64,000 nucleotides of DNA, taken from NCBI GenBank assembly GCA_947044405.1, contig CAMRHE010000017.1:11557001-11621000 (forward strand). The letters run 5' to 3'. This document shows, in pieces, positions 1 through 11,239 of the stretch (within the stretch, counting starts at the first letter, position 1; the number at the start of each line of letters is the position of its first letter). The notes beneath the pieces are model-generated. The model made no database searches and had not been told where the DNA came from. It worked only from the letters and a program-made list of their open reading frames with translations. This DNA comes from Leptodactylus fallax (lineage: Eukaryota > Chordata > Amphibia > Anura > Leptodactylidae). A program made the translations under genes and the position numbers.

Positions 1-550
1 GTCTGACCGCCTTTAGGGTCTTCCCAACATGGGAACCTGTCCCATGTGCACATACACTTCGTAGGGATTCACACATGCCGTTTTGATGTTTTTGTTGCAC
101 CCTAAATCCGGACACCATCCCGCAGACCACCGCTGCGCCAGCAGCCAGACAACAAGGCTTTCACATTACACAAGCCCAAAAAGTGAATTTCCCAGGCTCA
201 TTTACGGCATTACACGGGGCCATAAAACAGTTAAATTCTTCACACTTCGGACAACACTTGACCATATCAAGGAAAACTGAAAGGTCATTCAGTAGCCTCT
301 TATCAGTACACAGACAAAATTGTTTCCACTTGAGACAGGAGTGGAACAGAAGATAAGATAGACAAATCTTCTCCAGTCTACAAGATTACAGAGAGTGACA
401 GGCGGGAGGGGCAGCGGGGGCACAAAAAGAAAGGGAGCAAAAACAACCGGATTACACTGACACGTCTAATGCAGCTCTTAGGCCCTCGGGGAGAAAATCA
501 CCATAAAAATATTATTGTTATGATAGGTTATTATCCTCTATGCACATGAG
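1..550. other. No gene recognised
   Basis: Mixed-composition DNA with a short purine-rich patch near 395-440. The small open frames here have no recognisable domain. It is presumably part of the first intron of, or the DNA beyond, the minus-strand gene whose first exon is near 11.1 kb; that is inference. Confidence 0.4.
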
Positions 551-707
551 TTAAAGGGGTTGTCCGTCTGATAATTTTTTTTTTTTAACGGGTCAGAAAG
601 GCAGTAATAAATAAAACTACTAATAATACTACCCACCGATAAATGATTCCCAGTTTACTGCTGGACTCTACTACTAAAAATTGCACCACCCGGACGACCC
701 CTTGAAG
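551..707. repeat. Short T2-type MITE
   Basis: The left end reads TTAAAGGGGTTGTCCG, and the complement of the right end reads CTTCAAGGGGTCGTCCGG, so the two ends form an imperfect terminal inverted repeat. TTAAAGGRR ends with a TTAA target are the mark of T2-type (Kolobok) MITEs in amphibians. The interior is a T-run and AT-rich spacer with no coding potential. The right TTAA has decayed. Confidence 0.6.
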
Positions 708-2440
708 ACCTTATTCATTTGATGTGAAGGACTTGCATAGTCATAGATGGAAGATTCCTCATGTCCAATCCAAATACATCTGTTTCAATCGACAAAGGAC
801 GACTGGTGAACTCTGTGCCATTTTGACAAGCAAGAGGCTGGAGGCCAAAAGATACTTTTAGTACGTGTGCCCCTCTGTGTTATAGCACATGTGAGAAGCA
901 TTAGATGAAGGACTTTGCGGTAGAGCAGCCTCCTGCCCATTCCTGGGAGCAGCCGAGGCCTCACTTCCCTTTGCCTAACAGCAAATGCTTCATCACCGGC
1001 GCTGAGGACTATTTTGACAAGTGGAATTCACATATGGTGGACAAAAGATGCACATTAAGCCCCAGCAGACCTGAGCTGCATATAAGTGGGTGATGGGGTC
1101 CCATCTGTATCCAGTAAGCTGACGTACCAATGACTAATAGTCTGACCGCCAGGACTCAGCTCTAACATGTGTATGTAAATCTCATACAAAGAATCTTAGA
1201 CTACGTGTAACTTACTAAAGGTTCTAGGGCGTGCGGGGTTCCTTCCATGGGCACGAAACCAGCCAGAAGACTTCAGACTCAGGAACCCTATTAGATTACC
1301 CCAAAAGCCCGATGACCTTTCTTGGGCCATAATAAGTAGCATTAGCTGACTAAAATATAGGTAACAAAAAGTTTGCCCCAAAAAGCATTTTTTGCTACAA
1401 TGGCCACCCAACTACAAGAATTTGTTTAGCCCCTTGTGTTATTCACCATCTATGGCCTTTAGATATGGTCAGAGGGAATGTGGAAAATGAATGTTCAACT
1501 ATTTCTCTGTACGCCAAGGCAAGCCTGCCACAAAAACAACGGCCGTGGTAACTCGTCTTCAGAGTCAGGCGACATTCACACAGCCTGGATTCAGCCAATT
1601 CTTATTGTCCAATTTTATAGTACCAATGCCTGGACTTGGGCCGGTCATCGCATCAGACTTGAGGGACAACCATCCATACACATAAGAGTGGTATGGTCTA
1701 ATGTGTATGGCCGACTTTACAACCCTATGGTAAGCTAGGTTTGGGGGAGATTTGAGTAGTGCAGAAGTGATATGGACACTAAAGTGCGGTGACATTATGG
1801 CCTTAGTGATCCGTAGAGCACAGAAGAGATGGAGAATCTATAGACATGAACCAGCCTTCAGACTAAAGACCGTTCACACCAGAGTAATACATGTGCATTT
1901 ATGTGCCTGCTATGACTGCAAATCTACTCCCTCTATGATGCGGTCAGTCTGGGTCACCACAGTCAAAAACGCATTTCCGAAACTTGCCTAACAAATATTC
2001 AACCTCCAGCAGCCCTAAAAACATGTAGGTTATTTTACTGGGGTAGGAGGGGTCAGCAGCTGCAGACATTGGGAGCTCTATAGGCCTTGACAGACTCCCA
2101 GGTTGTGCCGATATCACCCGTCAATACAAGTCTAATGTCAATGGAAACCATATTCTACATTGACATTTTGCCTCACTGCAGCCGACTTTCTGTTCAAGAT
2201 ATTGAAGACCCATCCTTAGGAGATGTGAGGTGAGGGTCCGATATGCGGCACCCCCAAACCTCAGCATTTGAAGCAACATACTGGGGCTAGGGCCTGTGCT
2301 TGGCTCCATTCTTGAATGGGACCAAGTTGCAAACAGGTCATGTGACCAATGAACCTATGCCTTGCCAGATCAATCAGCTGATCTGTGGGGGCCCTGAGTG
2401 TTGGATCTACTATTGATGACCTGTTTATAATAAAGCAATC
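708..2440. other. Unassigned DNA, no gene seen
   Basis: No repeat family, RNA gene or exon was recognised. Two overlapping plus-strand frames and one minus-strand frame at 1478-1795 look like chance openings: they overlap heavily and show no domain, signal peptide or compositional bias. Confidence 0.35.
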
Positions 2441-2540
2441 CTAAAATATGAACAAAAAAATAAAATAAATTGATTTAAGCTTCAATGGAATTATTTTCTA
2501 TGAATTCATAAAAAAAAATAAAAATAAAAAAATAAAAATA

Positions 2541-2578
<38 letters not shown>

Positions 2579-2582
2579 AAAA

Positions 2583-2637
<55 letters not shown>

Positions 2638-2640
2638 AAA
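2441..2640. repeat. A-rich tract and duplicated (AT)n microsatellite
   Basis: An A-rich stretch runs to about 2540, followed by two AT runs (about 2545-2571 and 2587-2630). Each AT run is followed by the same spacer, TTATTGTAAAATATTTA. The repeated spacer shows that the AT run and its flank were duplicated together, by slippage or unequal exchange, and not just lengthened. Confidence 0.85.
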
Positions 2641-3290
2641 ATATTTACTTCCCTTCCACTCTTGCCCCACACTGCAGGTCATTGACCTAATTTTGACTTT
2701 TTTTACGGTTAACAAATGACAGTTCAGACTCTCGCCCTCCTCCCCCTCTCTGTGCCTGGAACCTACATTTAGACAAGGTCACCAGAGGAAAGGCTATAAT
2801 TAATTTTTTAGTAGGCCCTGAGGCAAATTATCCGTATTTTCACACTTTACACTGCGCTGCTGTCATTTTTCCACAGAGCGCCGTTATTATTACTAGCACT
2901 CTCTGCCGCGGACGAGATTTTAATGGAAAGAAAGCCGACATCACCGGGAGTTAAACACGTCGCATATTTACACACGCTCTTCACAGCCACCGAAACTGGA
3001 AAGACATGGGAACATTTGTCATTTTCCGAGCTGCTCCCCGGGAGCTCTGAAAGATGGAAAAGCTCTAATGGATGTTGTTAGCGGAGGCTCATTCTCACAT
3101 TAATATTCACTGAAAAAGGACTTTTCTGACAACTCACACATGGAGAATATTTGCATGCTGAATTTTTCCACTGTGGACGTGTTGTGCATTTTGGAGACGT
3201 TATTTCTTCCAAGACGGAAGTTTTCCGCAAATACACCACAAAATCCAAAAAAGTAATTTGCCGCACGAAATGCAGAAAGACGTGCAAATC
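2641..3290. other. Apparently single-copy non-coding stretch
   Basis: No MITE ends or tandem structure are visible. The interval 2820-3110 has balanced composition and short TAAT/ATTA motifs, and shares no motif with the repeats elsewhere in the window. It could hold conserved non-coding sequence, but this cannot be shown without an alignment. Confidence 0.3.
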
Positions 3291-3560
3291 TAAGGCTGCA
3301 TTCACATCTGCTCCGTTGTCGTGTCTGCCGAAAATCAGCAGAGGAAAAAGTTCTGCACGGAGGACTTTTTCCTCCGCCGGTTTCAGGCTCAGTTCACATC
3401 TGCAGTCAGAGTCGGTTTTCCTGCAGATTCTGCTGAAAATCAGAATAAAAGAGCGGACACCATTATAGTGGATGGGATCCGCCAGGCTCCATATGTAACT
3501 GCTGGTTTAGCGGTCCGCCTCTCCATTCTTCAGGCCCCCCCAACAGACCCCAAAAACAGA
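3291..3560. repeat. Degenerate family A MITE (GTTCACAC / AAAAGTCCT type)
   Basis: It contains the family hallmarks seen at 5.2-5.8, 14.6 and 35.4 kb: a TTCACATCTGC end, an inverted pair around a GGAGGACTTTTTCCTCC core, and a CACCATTATAGTGGATGGG segment. It is diverged from the other copies and its right boundary is uncertain. Confidence 0.5.
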
Positions 3561-4561
3561 GAGGTGACGCTATCGTGAACCTAGCGTTATAGCGCAAAGC
3601 ACACAGCTCTATTTTTTTTTTACGGATAGCACAGGGACCCAGACTTTTCTTTGGGCCCCATACACATATGGGGAGCCCTGAACCTGAATGCACAAAACTC
3701 AGGTTGGCTCCTACTCCCGTCCATTTTATGCTGTATTTTTATGCCAAGAGTGACCTTATCCCTACTGTTTTCCACCTAACTTTCCCAAAATCAAATGCAA
3801 CAAGGAATTTGCAATCTCTCCATGAGATTGGGGTCAGATGTGGCAGAATAAAAAGCTGCAGCAGACTGTGCCGCAATCCACATGTCTCACATTTGGATTT
3901 TGCCACAAGCGCCTTGTCCTTCACCCTTTCCATTGTGGAATTGATAGGAGCGCCAATATCAGGCACATCCGAGAGGCGGAGCGCTGCACCATAGCAGATC
4001 AGCAAGTCAATAGATTAAGTTTTTGCCGCAGTTTTCAGCCTCATTGTGGTCAAAGCTGCAGCGTGTTTAGGGTACAGCACTACTTACACCATTGCCACTC
4101 CATGTGAGTTTATACGTAATGATCTTCCCCATGGCCTGACCCAGATCTGATCATAGACATAAGCGCAGCCTATCGATGGTCAGAACAGGCAGATCCACTA
4201 TAATACACTGGTAACATGGCGGATGCTAAGAAGTGAAGTCTCTGACTTCTGTTACTTCCGGAGATGGACAGATGTGAGTGAAATCACTTATAGATAAGCA
4301 AACAAGTAAATATCGAAAAACACAAAGCACTAATTCTGAAAGTCAATAGTGGTTCGCTGGACTAGTCATAAAAGGGACGGAGTCGGCGATCCCTTATCAC
4401 TGTACCAATAATAGACTACAATAAAATACACGTGGGGACAACCAGCAGCCTGCTGCGACGACGTCACGAGATACCTGGATCTATAGTCCAGGTCAGAAGA
4501 TAAAACCCACAAAGTTTTGCGAAAGCGTAACTTACGGATAGAAGTGCGGAACCATCCATTA
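3561..4561. other. Unassigned DNA
   Basis: No gene or clear repeat boundary was recognised. Overlapping open frames on both strands at 3668-4107 are shadows of one another and show no domain. Short inverted pieces near 3930-4000 suggest an old element. Confidence 0.3.
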
Positions 4562-4756
4562 ATAAGGGCTCATACATACAGACCTAGGTTTTTGCAGCCG
4601 CGTGTCCGCGCCGTATACAAAGGCCACAAATTATGAAGCATGTCCTATTTTTGCTCACATCTGTGGCACAGACAAATGTAAGGGATCCATGGTTACGGAT
4701 GACAAGCGGACATGTTTTTTTGCAGCTTGTGGACAGTTGTGTGCATGTAGCCTTAG
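4562..4756. repeat. Short inverted-repeat element
   Basis: The left end AAGGGCTCATACATACAG pairs imperfectly with the complement of the right end, TAAGGCTACATGCACACA. This gives a roughly 195-bp MITE-like element. Overlapping open frames on both strands here result from its palindromic structure. Confidence 0.45.
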
Positions 4757-5185
4757 AATTTCTCAGATAAACCATCACTGGGTTCAGTGGGTAAGTGCAC
4801 CAGCACCTTAAAGCAACTAACAGATAACTCAATATGATCAGATTTTGGATATGTTGGTCATAGACATCTGAAATGGGAGTGTGGAGGAGATAAGCGACAG
4901 TCTGAATGCCACTTATCTCCATCCTAGTTAGTAAAGCATGTATATTCGATGATCTGATCGGGCATGTATATGATTACTTTACAGGGTGATGATATTTTGT
5001 CCAGCATGGGCTCACGGCCATGGCAGTTCTGTGTGCACCGTGTGCTATACATGTTGCCATACGGCACCTCGTACTGTATTCTGGTCTTGTAGTGATATCA
5101 CCAGGTGCACAACAGCGCTTCTTTGGTCATATAGAGGAACTGCACCCCATGAAAAAACACGAGAGTCATGGAAAGAAAGTTTTTA

Positions 5186-5860
5186 GTTCGGCTTAGTTCA
5201 CACTTGCAAACACTTGCGTTACTTGGGCCCGCCAGGGGCTCTGAATGACAAGGAGCCCATCTGCTAAGGCTACGGTGACACTAGCATTGTGTGACCATTC
5301 AGGGATTCTGTCCCCCATTCCGCTTGACGCTAGGATCACACTTGCATTTGGGTTTCCGTTCTTTGGGTTTGCTTGAGGACCCGAAAAACGGAAACTCAAT
5401 CTGCTTAAAAAGCGGTTACCTGCAGACCCCATAGACTATAACGGGGTTTGGTGGGTTTCCTCCCAAAATATGCAAAGAGAAAAGTCCTGCATTTTTCAAG
5501 CGGAATGGGGGATGGAATCCCCGAGCAGAGATGGGGCGCAGGCGTGTACCTAGCCTTAAAATATGCCGAGACTAAAACAAGCAGGACTTTTCTCTCCGCC
5601 GATTTCAGACAGAAACCTGGCAGACCTCATTATAGTCTATGGGGTCTGTAGGTTTCCACGGTTAACCGCTTTTTAAGCAGATAGGGTATAGGGTTTCCAT
5701 TTGTTGGGTCCAAGTGTACCCGAAGGACAGAAACCCGAACGCTAGTGTGAACCTAGTGTCAAACAGTGGTTACCCGCGGACCCCACAGACAACAGACTAT
5801 AATGGGGTCTGCCTGGTAGGACTTTTTTTCTCTGCCGATTTTTGGCGGAATCTGCGTCGG
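5186..5860. repeat. Cluster of family A MITEs, at least two units
   Basis: Two palindromic units lie side by side (about 5325-5555 and 5556-5760), with partial copies on both sides. The recurring pieces are a TTCACACTTGC end, AACGGAAAC, GCTTAAAAAGCGG, GACCCCATAGACTATAA and GAGAAAAGTCCTGC. The same pieces recur at 14.6 and 35.4 kb. The second unit is largely the reverse complement of the first. Confidence 0.75.
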
Positions 5861-6562
5861 AGACAGTTACACTATACTAGAGCCAGCACAGCCATATATA
5901 TGTATGCGGCCATCATACAGTCCGCTTTCCTAACATTTCTATACTGAAAAGTATTTGGGCAAAATATAACAATATTTAAGGCTGAAAATAGGAAATCTAC
6001 CTACAAATTCAGCCGCCAATAACCACATATGAAGGAAGGTGTAAGGATCAGAACATGTGATGACAGCAGGACACACAAAGCCGCTTTTGCAAAATGTAAA
6101 TTTAAAAAATTTTAAAGCTTTCAAAATTATTTCAAAACAACTTCCCAAAACTTTTCTGCCAGCTGACAAGACCCGCAGGAGGCGTCTCTGGGCGACGGGG
6201 ATATCTAGCCAATTGGAAGCACGTGTAATGTGGTGAAGGGGCGCCCGCATTTATACAAACCCACTAAGCCCTCTCATAAAGTACGCAGGAGATAATGCAG
6301 GGCTTCCCCCGTTATGGCCATAATAAAGAAACCACAAGAAGCCATTAAAAAATGTCAGGAGGGGAATTCACTGCGGATTCACTAAGTGGAAGATTATCCA
6401 TACGGGAGGCCGATAAACGGAGGGGGGGGGAATCTCCTCCATATAAAAAGTTTTCAGATAACTTTATCACACTATCAAAACAAATGACAGAGTAACACTT
6501 CACGGCAGGGTTTTCAAATAACTTTATTATTCTGACAAAAACCTTCCCCCCCCCCCCCAATT
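5861..6562. other. Unassigned DNA with G and C homopolymers
   Basis: A run of G near 6421-6430 and a run of about 14 C near 6547-6560 bracket two similar segments (TTTTCAGATAACTTTATCAC and TTTTCAAATAACTTTATTAT), which suggests a small local duplication. No gene was seen; the frame at 6345-6560 only reads through the homopolymers. Confidence 0.4.
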
Positions 6563-6772
6563 ATAAGGCTCTGTTCACATCTGCGCAGTGGTTTCCATTT
6601 ATAACAGAAATCAAGGAGCAGGATCTGTCATATAACCAATACGGACAACGCCCAACGGACCCCGCTGATGTACAATAGGGTCCAGCAGGGTGTATTGGGG
6701 TGTGCTATTTTCTCTGTCAAACATGACGGACTCTGCAACTGAGGTTCAACGCAAATGTGAACAAGCCTAACT
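6563..6772. repeat. Short GTTCACAC-type inverted-repeat element
   Basis: The left end ATAAGGCTCTGTTCACATC matches the complement of the right end, TTAGGCTTGTTCACATTTG. This gives a 210-bp foldback element with no open frame, related by its ends to family A. Confidence 0.6.
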
Positions 6773-8680
6773 TTATTCATTGTACAAACTGAACGAGTCT
6801 ATTAGGATCTCTGCCTACGGTAGCTGACCCTATAGATGTATAATCTGGGTTCTTTCAAGGTTTTACATCTAATTCAGGGTACTTTTTTTTTGCATTTTTG
6901 AGTTATTTACCACAAAATAAGGAGTTTGTGCCGCAGCCAGATGTTACGCGTTACATACATTGCCTTATCTCATCGTCTTATTTTTTTAAATGCAATTTTT
7001 TTAGAATAGAAAAAAAAAACCCCTTAAACATGCTGAAGCCCCATATTGTGGAAAAGCGGCATTTTTTTTGTTGCAGATTTTTCTGCGGGTTTTTTGCTGC
7101 ATTTTTCTCAGCATTTTTTCTTCCGCTACTAAATCTATACAGGATTTTTCAAGTTCGCCGCTTTTCCTCAATCTCATTAACTTTGCTGGTACTGTAAAGC
7201 ATTTTTTTTTCTTTCCTAATTTTTTTTTTTTTATAATAAAGCAAAAACTGTGTGTGACTTTGTCCTAACAGCAATGTTAGGTCAGAAAACACATGGGCAG
7301 TTTTTGATAAGTATTTTTTCCCAGCAGGAAGTCCTTACTTTATATACGTCATTGTTTGAGGTCACGCCTTGGCTTTTCCTTACAAAAAAAAAAAAAAAAA
7401 ACTGGATCAAAAACACACACATGTGATTTGAATCTAAATTATACAATTCTATCTACCAGCGGCCCTATGGGTCACTCAGCTTTCTCAGGAACAGATAAAG
7501 AGCTGTAATAAATTTAATAATTTGACAGATGCCGATGACTCAAGGACTTGTAACTTTTTTTTCATTTTAGGGGGAAATGCCCTTTTTGGATCCCATCACC
7601 GCGTGAGTCAGACAACTGCTTGGAAAAGTTATAAAAAAGTAAAATTCATAGCCAAGAATAAAGTTAGTTCACGACCCCCTGACCTGTAAGACTTCCTCAT
7701 CGACTGTACTCCTCATAGTCAATCATCTACTACCGCACAATATCACTAATAGCCCATTGGTTTCTACAGGACAGTTAAAGGGCTATGACCTTTCCGAGGT
7801 ATTATACTAGATTTACATTACAGTATACCCGAGCAGGCCTCATGACTACATGGTTTATGATTCCCACCTGTTAATTCGCTCTTTTATCACAAGGAATGAT
7901 CAAAGAGGACATAAAACTACAATGGTGCAACATATGTTTAACCCAGTGCAGCCTGGATTGTGCGGGGAAGAGGAGAGTTCTGGCCACGGTGAGAAAAGCA
8001 AGTTAGCGAGACGGCAAACTACTAGATAGTATCAGAAATGTGTATTTTTATATTATTTACGTCTGTTTTTTTCTTTTATAGGTTATCGCTCTGATCTCTA
8101 TGGTCATTGACCTGAACTGATCATGCACATAATAGCAGCATCACAGCCTCACGGATACAAAGAGATGGCGGCTATATGGACAAACTTATCAATTAGCCCC
8201 TCCCAGAAAAATTAATTAAAATAAAAATCCAAATTTTGCACGATAAAGTTTTATCTTGCAAAAGTTTTATCCCAAATCTTTTCACCTCCTGTCGACACGT
8301 GACGGTATAACCAGTCCTGGGTCATCGACCTTTCCATACGTTCCCTTATGCTGTGCTATACAGAAAGTATTAAAAATAGCACATTATGTTAGTTTTTGCA
8401 ATGTTTTCTGTAATCCCGACCCCTCTTATGTTTGCACATGGGATTTCCTTCCCAATACTTCTAAAAATAAACTATTAAAATATAAATATATCTATAGATC
8501 ACATAGTTGAGAAACCTGCACATAAAACTACAATCCCCATCATCCTCGACCAAGGAGAAACCTATAAACACTGCATAAGGCAGTCAATATCCACCCACTA
8601 GATCACAGCAGATACCCACAGGGGCATGTCTTGCCTTATCTTACAATTACATTGGGGCTAATAGTTGTGATAAGAGCCTA
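6773..8680. other. Unassigned AT-rich DNA with a family B remnant
   Basis: About 7036-7200 resembles half of a family B palindrome (GCCCCATATTGTGG, then TTGTTGCAGATTTTTCTGC). Several T runs and an A run at 7384-7400 follow. No exon was recognised; the open frames at 6898-7268 are T-rich readings of the remnant. Confidence 0.4.
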
Positions 8681-8872
8681 TAGGGGCGACTTCACACATG
8701 CAGGTTGTGATCAGTTTTTAATGCAGTTTCCAAAATCAAGATCATACAGGAAGAGAAAAGTATTACAGGACAGATAAAAATTATCCACTTTTTTTAAATT
8801 CACTTCCGGTTTTGGTTTTAAAAACGTCAAAAAAACCTGATTAAAAGCTGCATGTGTGAATAAACCCTTATT
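8681..8872. repeat. Inverted-repeat element with TTCACACATGCAG ends
   Basis: The left end GACTTCACACATGCAGGTT pairs with the complement of the right end, TATTCACACATGCAGCTTT. The interior also folds (AATCAAGATCATAC near the left, AACCTGATTAAAAG near the right). It is a MITE of about 190 bp without coding sequence. Confidence 0.65.
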
Positions 8873-9765
8873 TAAGTAAACTAAGTGATCCCCAAGTGGC
8901 TCTTAACAGGTTAATAAAGGTTGGGAATTGAAAGAACTGACTAATAAGTTGGATATCCCTACAAATAAACATATTTATGGGTTTTGATATATTTTTTTTC
9001 TAATATTTTTGTTCTATTGATTTATTTTTGCTGTTATTGATACAACGCTAACATATCCCACAGGGCTGTACATAAACTAAACCACTCACACCGGGGCCCT
9101 GTCTTCATTTAGAAGCCAAGAAGACCCTTCCAAAGAGGCAATCTCAACTTTTTAAGAAGCTTGACAGCACGTCTAGACATAAAGAGGCCCAAAGAGTTGC
9201 TAAGCTTAGATATCTGACACAGATATAAAAAAATAAAGGCAAAAAGTTGCTAACCTCAGCATGTGTCCAACTTTGTACATATAATGTCTTATACAATGTA
9301 GCAGAATGTAACAAAGTCCACACCGATAAATGCACAAGCTGTCAGCCCCTCTGTCCCCCCGAAAACTTTTGCAGTAGCTCAAGACTCAGCAAGCACAATA
9401 ACAGAAGCCTCGCACTACAGTAAGTGACTCTACGCAGACGCCAACCATAAAATCATATCAGCCATAATTCATCGGCCTGTAATTTGCATCATGTGTTTTC
9501 CCAAGATTCGGGATGTAAAATCCAACCTGAAAACATGGATTATATTAGAGTGATATTTTAGCTGTACACAAAGGATTGCTTGGCAGATCTCCCAACGCTG
9601 CACACACCTGGCGCAGGGGTAAGTAATAATAATAATAATGGGAATATTACAACAATGTATACACTAGGGTCCGCCTTCCCCCATCTGTATACAACAGATA
9701 TAAATCACAGCTACGGCTAAAGGAAATGGGATCATTTCACGGGGATATTTATTTTCTATGACATA
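8873..9765. other. Unassigned DNA
   Basis: AT-rich DNA with a short (AAT)n run near 9628-9640. The minus-strand frame at 9144-9335 shows no recognisable domain. A second exon of the minus-strand LRR gene was looked for here and not recognised. Confidence 0.3.
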
Positions 9766-10425
9766 TAAACCAGTGATTTCCAACCAGTTGGTCCTGGGCT
9801 GTTGCGAAACTACAACTCCCAGCATGCCCTGACAACCAAAGCCTTCTTTCTAGAACATTTATACCAGTGATTTCAGCCAGCTGGTTTCAGGCTGTTGTGA
9901 AACTACATCTCCCAGCATCCCCTGACAACTGAGAGATGTTTTCTAGAACATAAAAACCAGCGATTTCCAACCTGTTGGTTTCAGGCTGTCACAAAACTAC
10001 AACTCCCAGCATGTCTTGACTACTGAAGGCAGTTTTCGATAACACATAAACCAGTGATTTCCAACTATTTCATCCAGAGCTGTTGCAAAACTACAACTCC
10101 CAGCATGCTTTGACAGCCAAAAAGTCTGTTTTCTAGGACATATGGTCTCAGCTGTCGCAAAACCGTCATCATGTCCTGCTGCAAAACTACAACTCCCAGC
10201 ATGTAGGGACTGTTGAAGGCTATTTTTATGTAACATATAAATCAGTCATTTCCAACCAGTTGGTCTCAGGCTGTTGCAAAACTACAACTCCCAGCATGGC
10301 CTAACAGCTCAAAGCTATTTTCTATGACATGAAAACCAGTGAATACAACGGCTTGGCCTCGAGCTGTTGCAGAACTACAACTTTCAGGATGCCCTGTTGC
10401 ATAACTACAACTCCCAGCAGGCCTT
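9766..10425 (+). repeat. 94-bp tandem array carrying ACTACAACTCCCAGCATGC
   Basis: Seven units of about 94 bp repeat the order CCAGTGATTTCCAACCAGTTGG, GCTGTTGCAAAACTACAAC, CTCCCAGCATGC, TTTTCTAGAACATA. The core motif starts near 9808, 9902, 9996, 10090, 10186, 10281 and 10374, with an extra copy near 10404. The unit start CAGTG...CCAACC resembles a hAT-type transposon end, so the array probably grew from one element terminus. It lies downstream of the LRR first exon, in presumed intron 1. The core is close to the second binding motif known for ZNF143 and THAP11. Confidence 0.85.
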
Positions 10426-10745
10426 GACAATTTAACAACTCCCAAAGACCTACAGGTAGGAGAGGCTGCCAGGACATGATGGGAGTTGTAGTTTTGGAAC
10501 TTAAACATCCCCAGGTATATAAGACTGTCATTGCATGCTGGAAGTTGCAGTTCTAGAACTACCAGATAGAGGAGGCTGTGAGTGTATGCTGGGAGTTGTA
10601 GTCTCTCAATTGCTAAAGACCTACAGGTAGAAGAAGCTGTCAGAGCATGCTGGGAGTTGTAATTCACATCTCACAGAGATCCACCAGGAGGGGAGACTTC
10701 CTGGGCATACTGGGAGTTGTAGTTTTGGAACTCCCAGATCCCACA
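10426..10745 (-). repeat. Inverted arm of the ACTACAACTCCCAGCATGC array
   Basis: Five copies of the same core appear in reverse orientation (GCATGCTGGGAGTTGTAGT type), near 10478, 10533, 10583, 10645 and 10705. They are embedded in 52-62 bp units with CCTACAGGTAGAAGAAGCTG. With the preceding array this makes a convergent, two-armed structure. Unit length and flanks differ from the left arm, so the arms expanded separately or came from opposite ends of an element. Confidence 0.8.
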
Positions 10746-11048
10746 GACTGGAGATCGCTGGTATACATGCAAATAGTGAATATACAGAACATGTGATAAT
10801 GTGTAGTAAAATTCCTTTAATCCGGCATTACTTTCTAATAATCCAGAACTGCAAAAAAAAAAAAAAGTTTTATAAAACCAGAAGCCAATTACAAACAACC
10901 AAACCAATCTAGTTTTATGCTTTATAGCCATCAGATAATCCAGAATACTTGATAATCCAGCACTTTCATCCAGATTAAAGGAATTTTACAATATAAACAT
11001 AACATGCAGGCATGTGACACATGTTGATGATGGGAGGAAGCTGGCACA
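10746..11048. other. Presumed start of intron 1
   Basis: Non-coding, AT-rich sequence between the motif array and the splice donor of the LRR exon, with a poly-A run at 10853-10866 and repeated ATAATCCAG motifs (10837, 10935 and 10953). No other feature was seen. Confidence 0.5.
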
Positions 11049-11054
11049 ACTTAC
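11049..11054 (-). other. Splice donor GTAAGT
   Basis: On the minus strand the exon end CACCT is followed directly by GTAAGT, a perfect U2-type donor. It interrupts the codon for the leucine that opens the first repeat (phase 2), the position used by several families of secreted or membrane LRR genes. Without splicing, the frame would meet TAA at once. Confidence 0.8.
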
Positions 11055-11239
11055 AGGTGGGTTGCCCCTGCTGGGAGGTCAGTGGGCACCTCTGTGAGCC
11101 CCAGGTTGCTGCAATCTACCATCTCCCCAGTGCAGGTGCACCTGGTGGGGCAGGGGGTCCTGGATGCCAGGCAACACCCCAGAGGAAGCAGAAGCAGAGC
11201 AAGGCAGAGCTCCAGGATCCGTCCTGCCCTGGGCTGCAT
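11055..11239 (-). CDS. First coding exon of a secreted or membrane leucine-rich-repeat protein
   Basis: The ATG at 11239-11237 opens 61 codons plus two bases before a GTAAGT donor. A GTG four codons upstream is in frame, but the ATG is the likely start. Residues 1-26 form a signal peptide (basic start, then LELCLALLLLPLGCCLA). Residues 30-43 carry the Cys pattern of an LRR N-terminal cap, CPTRCTCTGEMVDC, followed by SNLGLTEVPTDLP. The phase 2 break at the first repeat leucine matches families whose repeats sit on 72-nt exons, such as SLIT, LRIG and LGR4-6. Those families share this 22-residue spacing, so I cannot choose between them; LRIG- or LGR-like seems as likely as SLIT-like. Products of these families act in axon guidance, growth-factor or Wnt signalling. 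The remaining exons should lie at lower coordinates and none was recognised. A CpG-rich, multi-CCAAT promoter lies just upstream. Confidence 0.8.
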
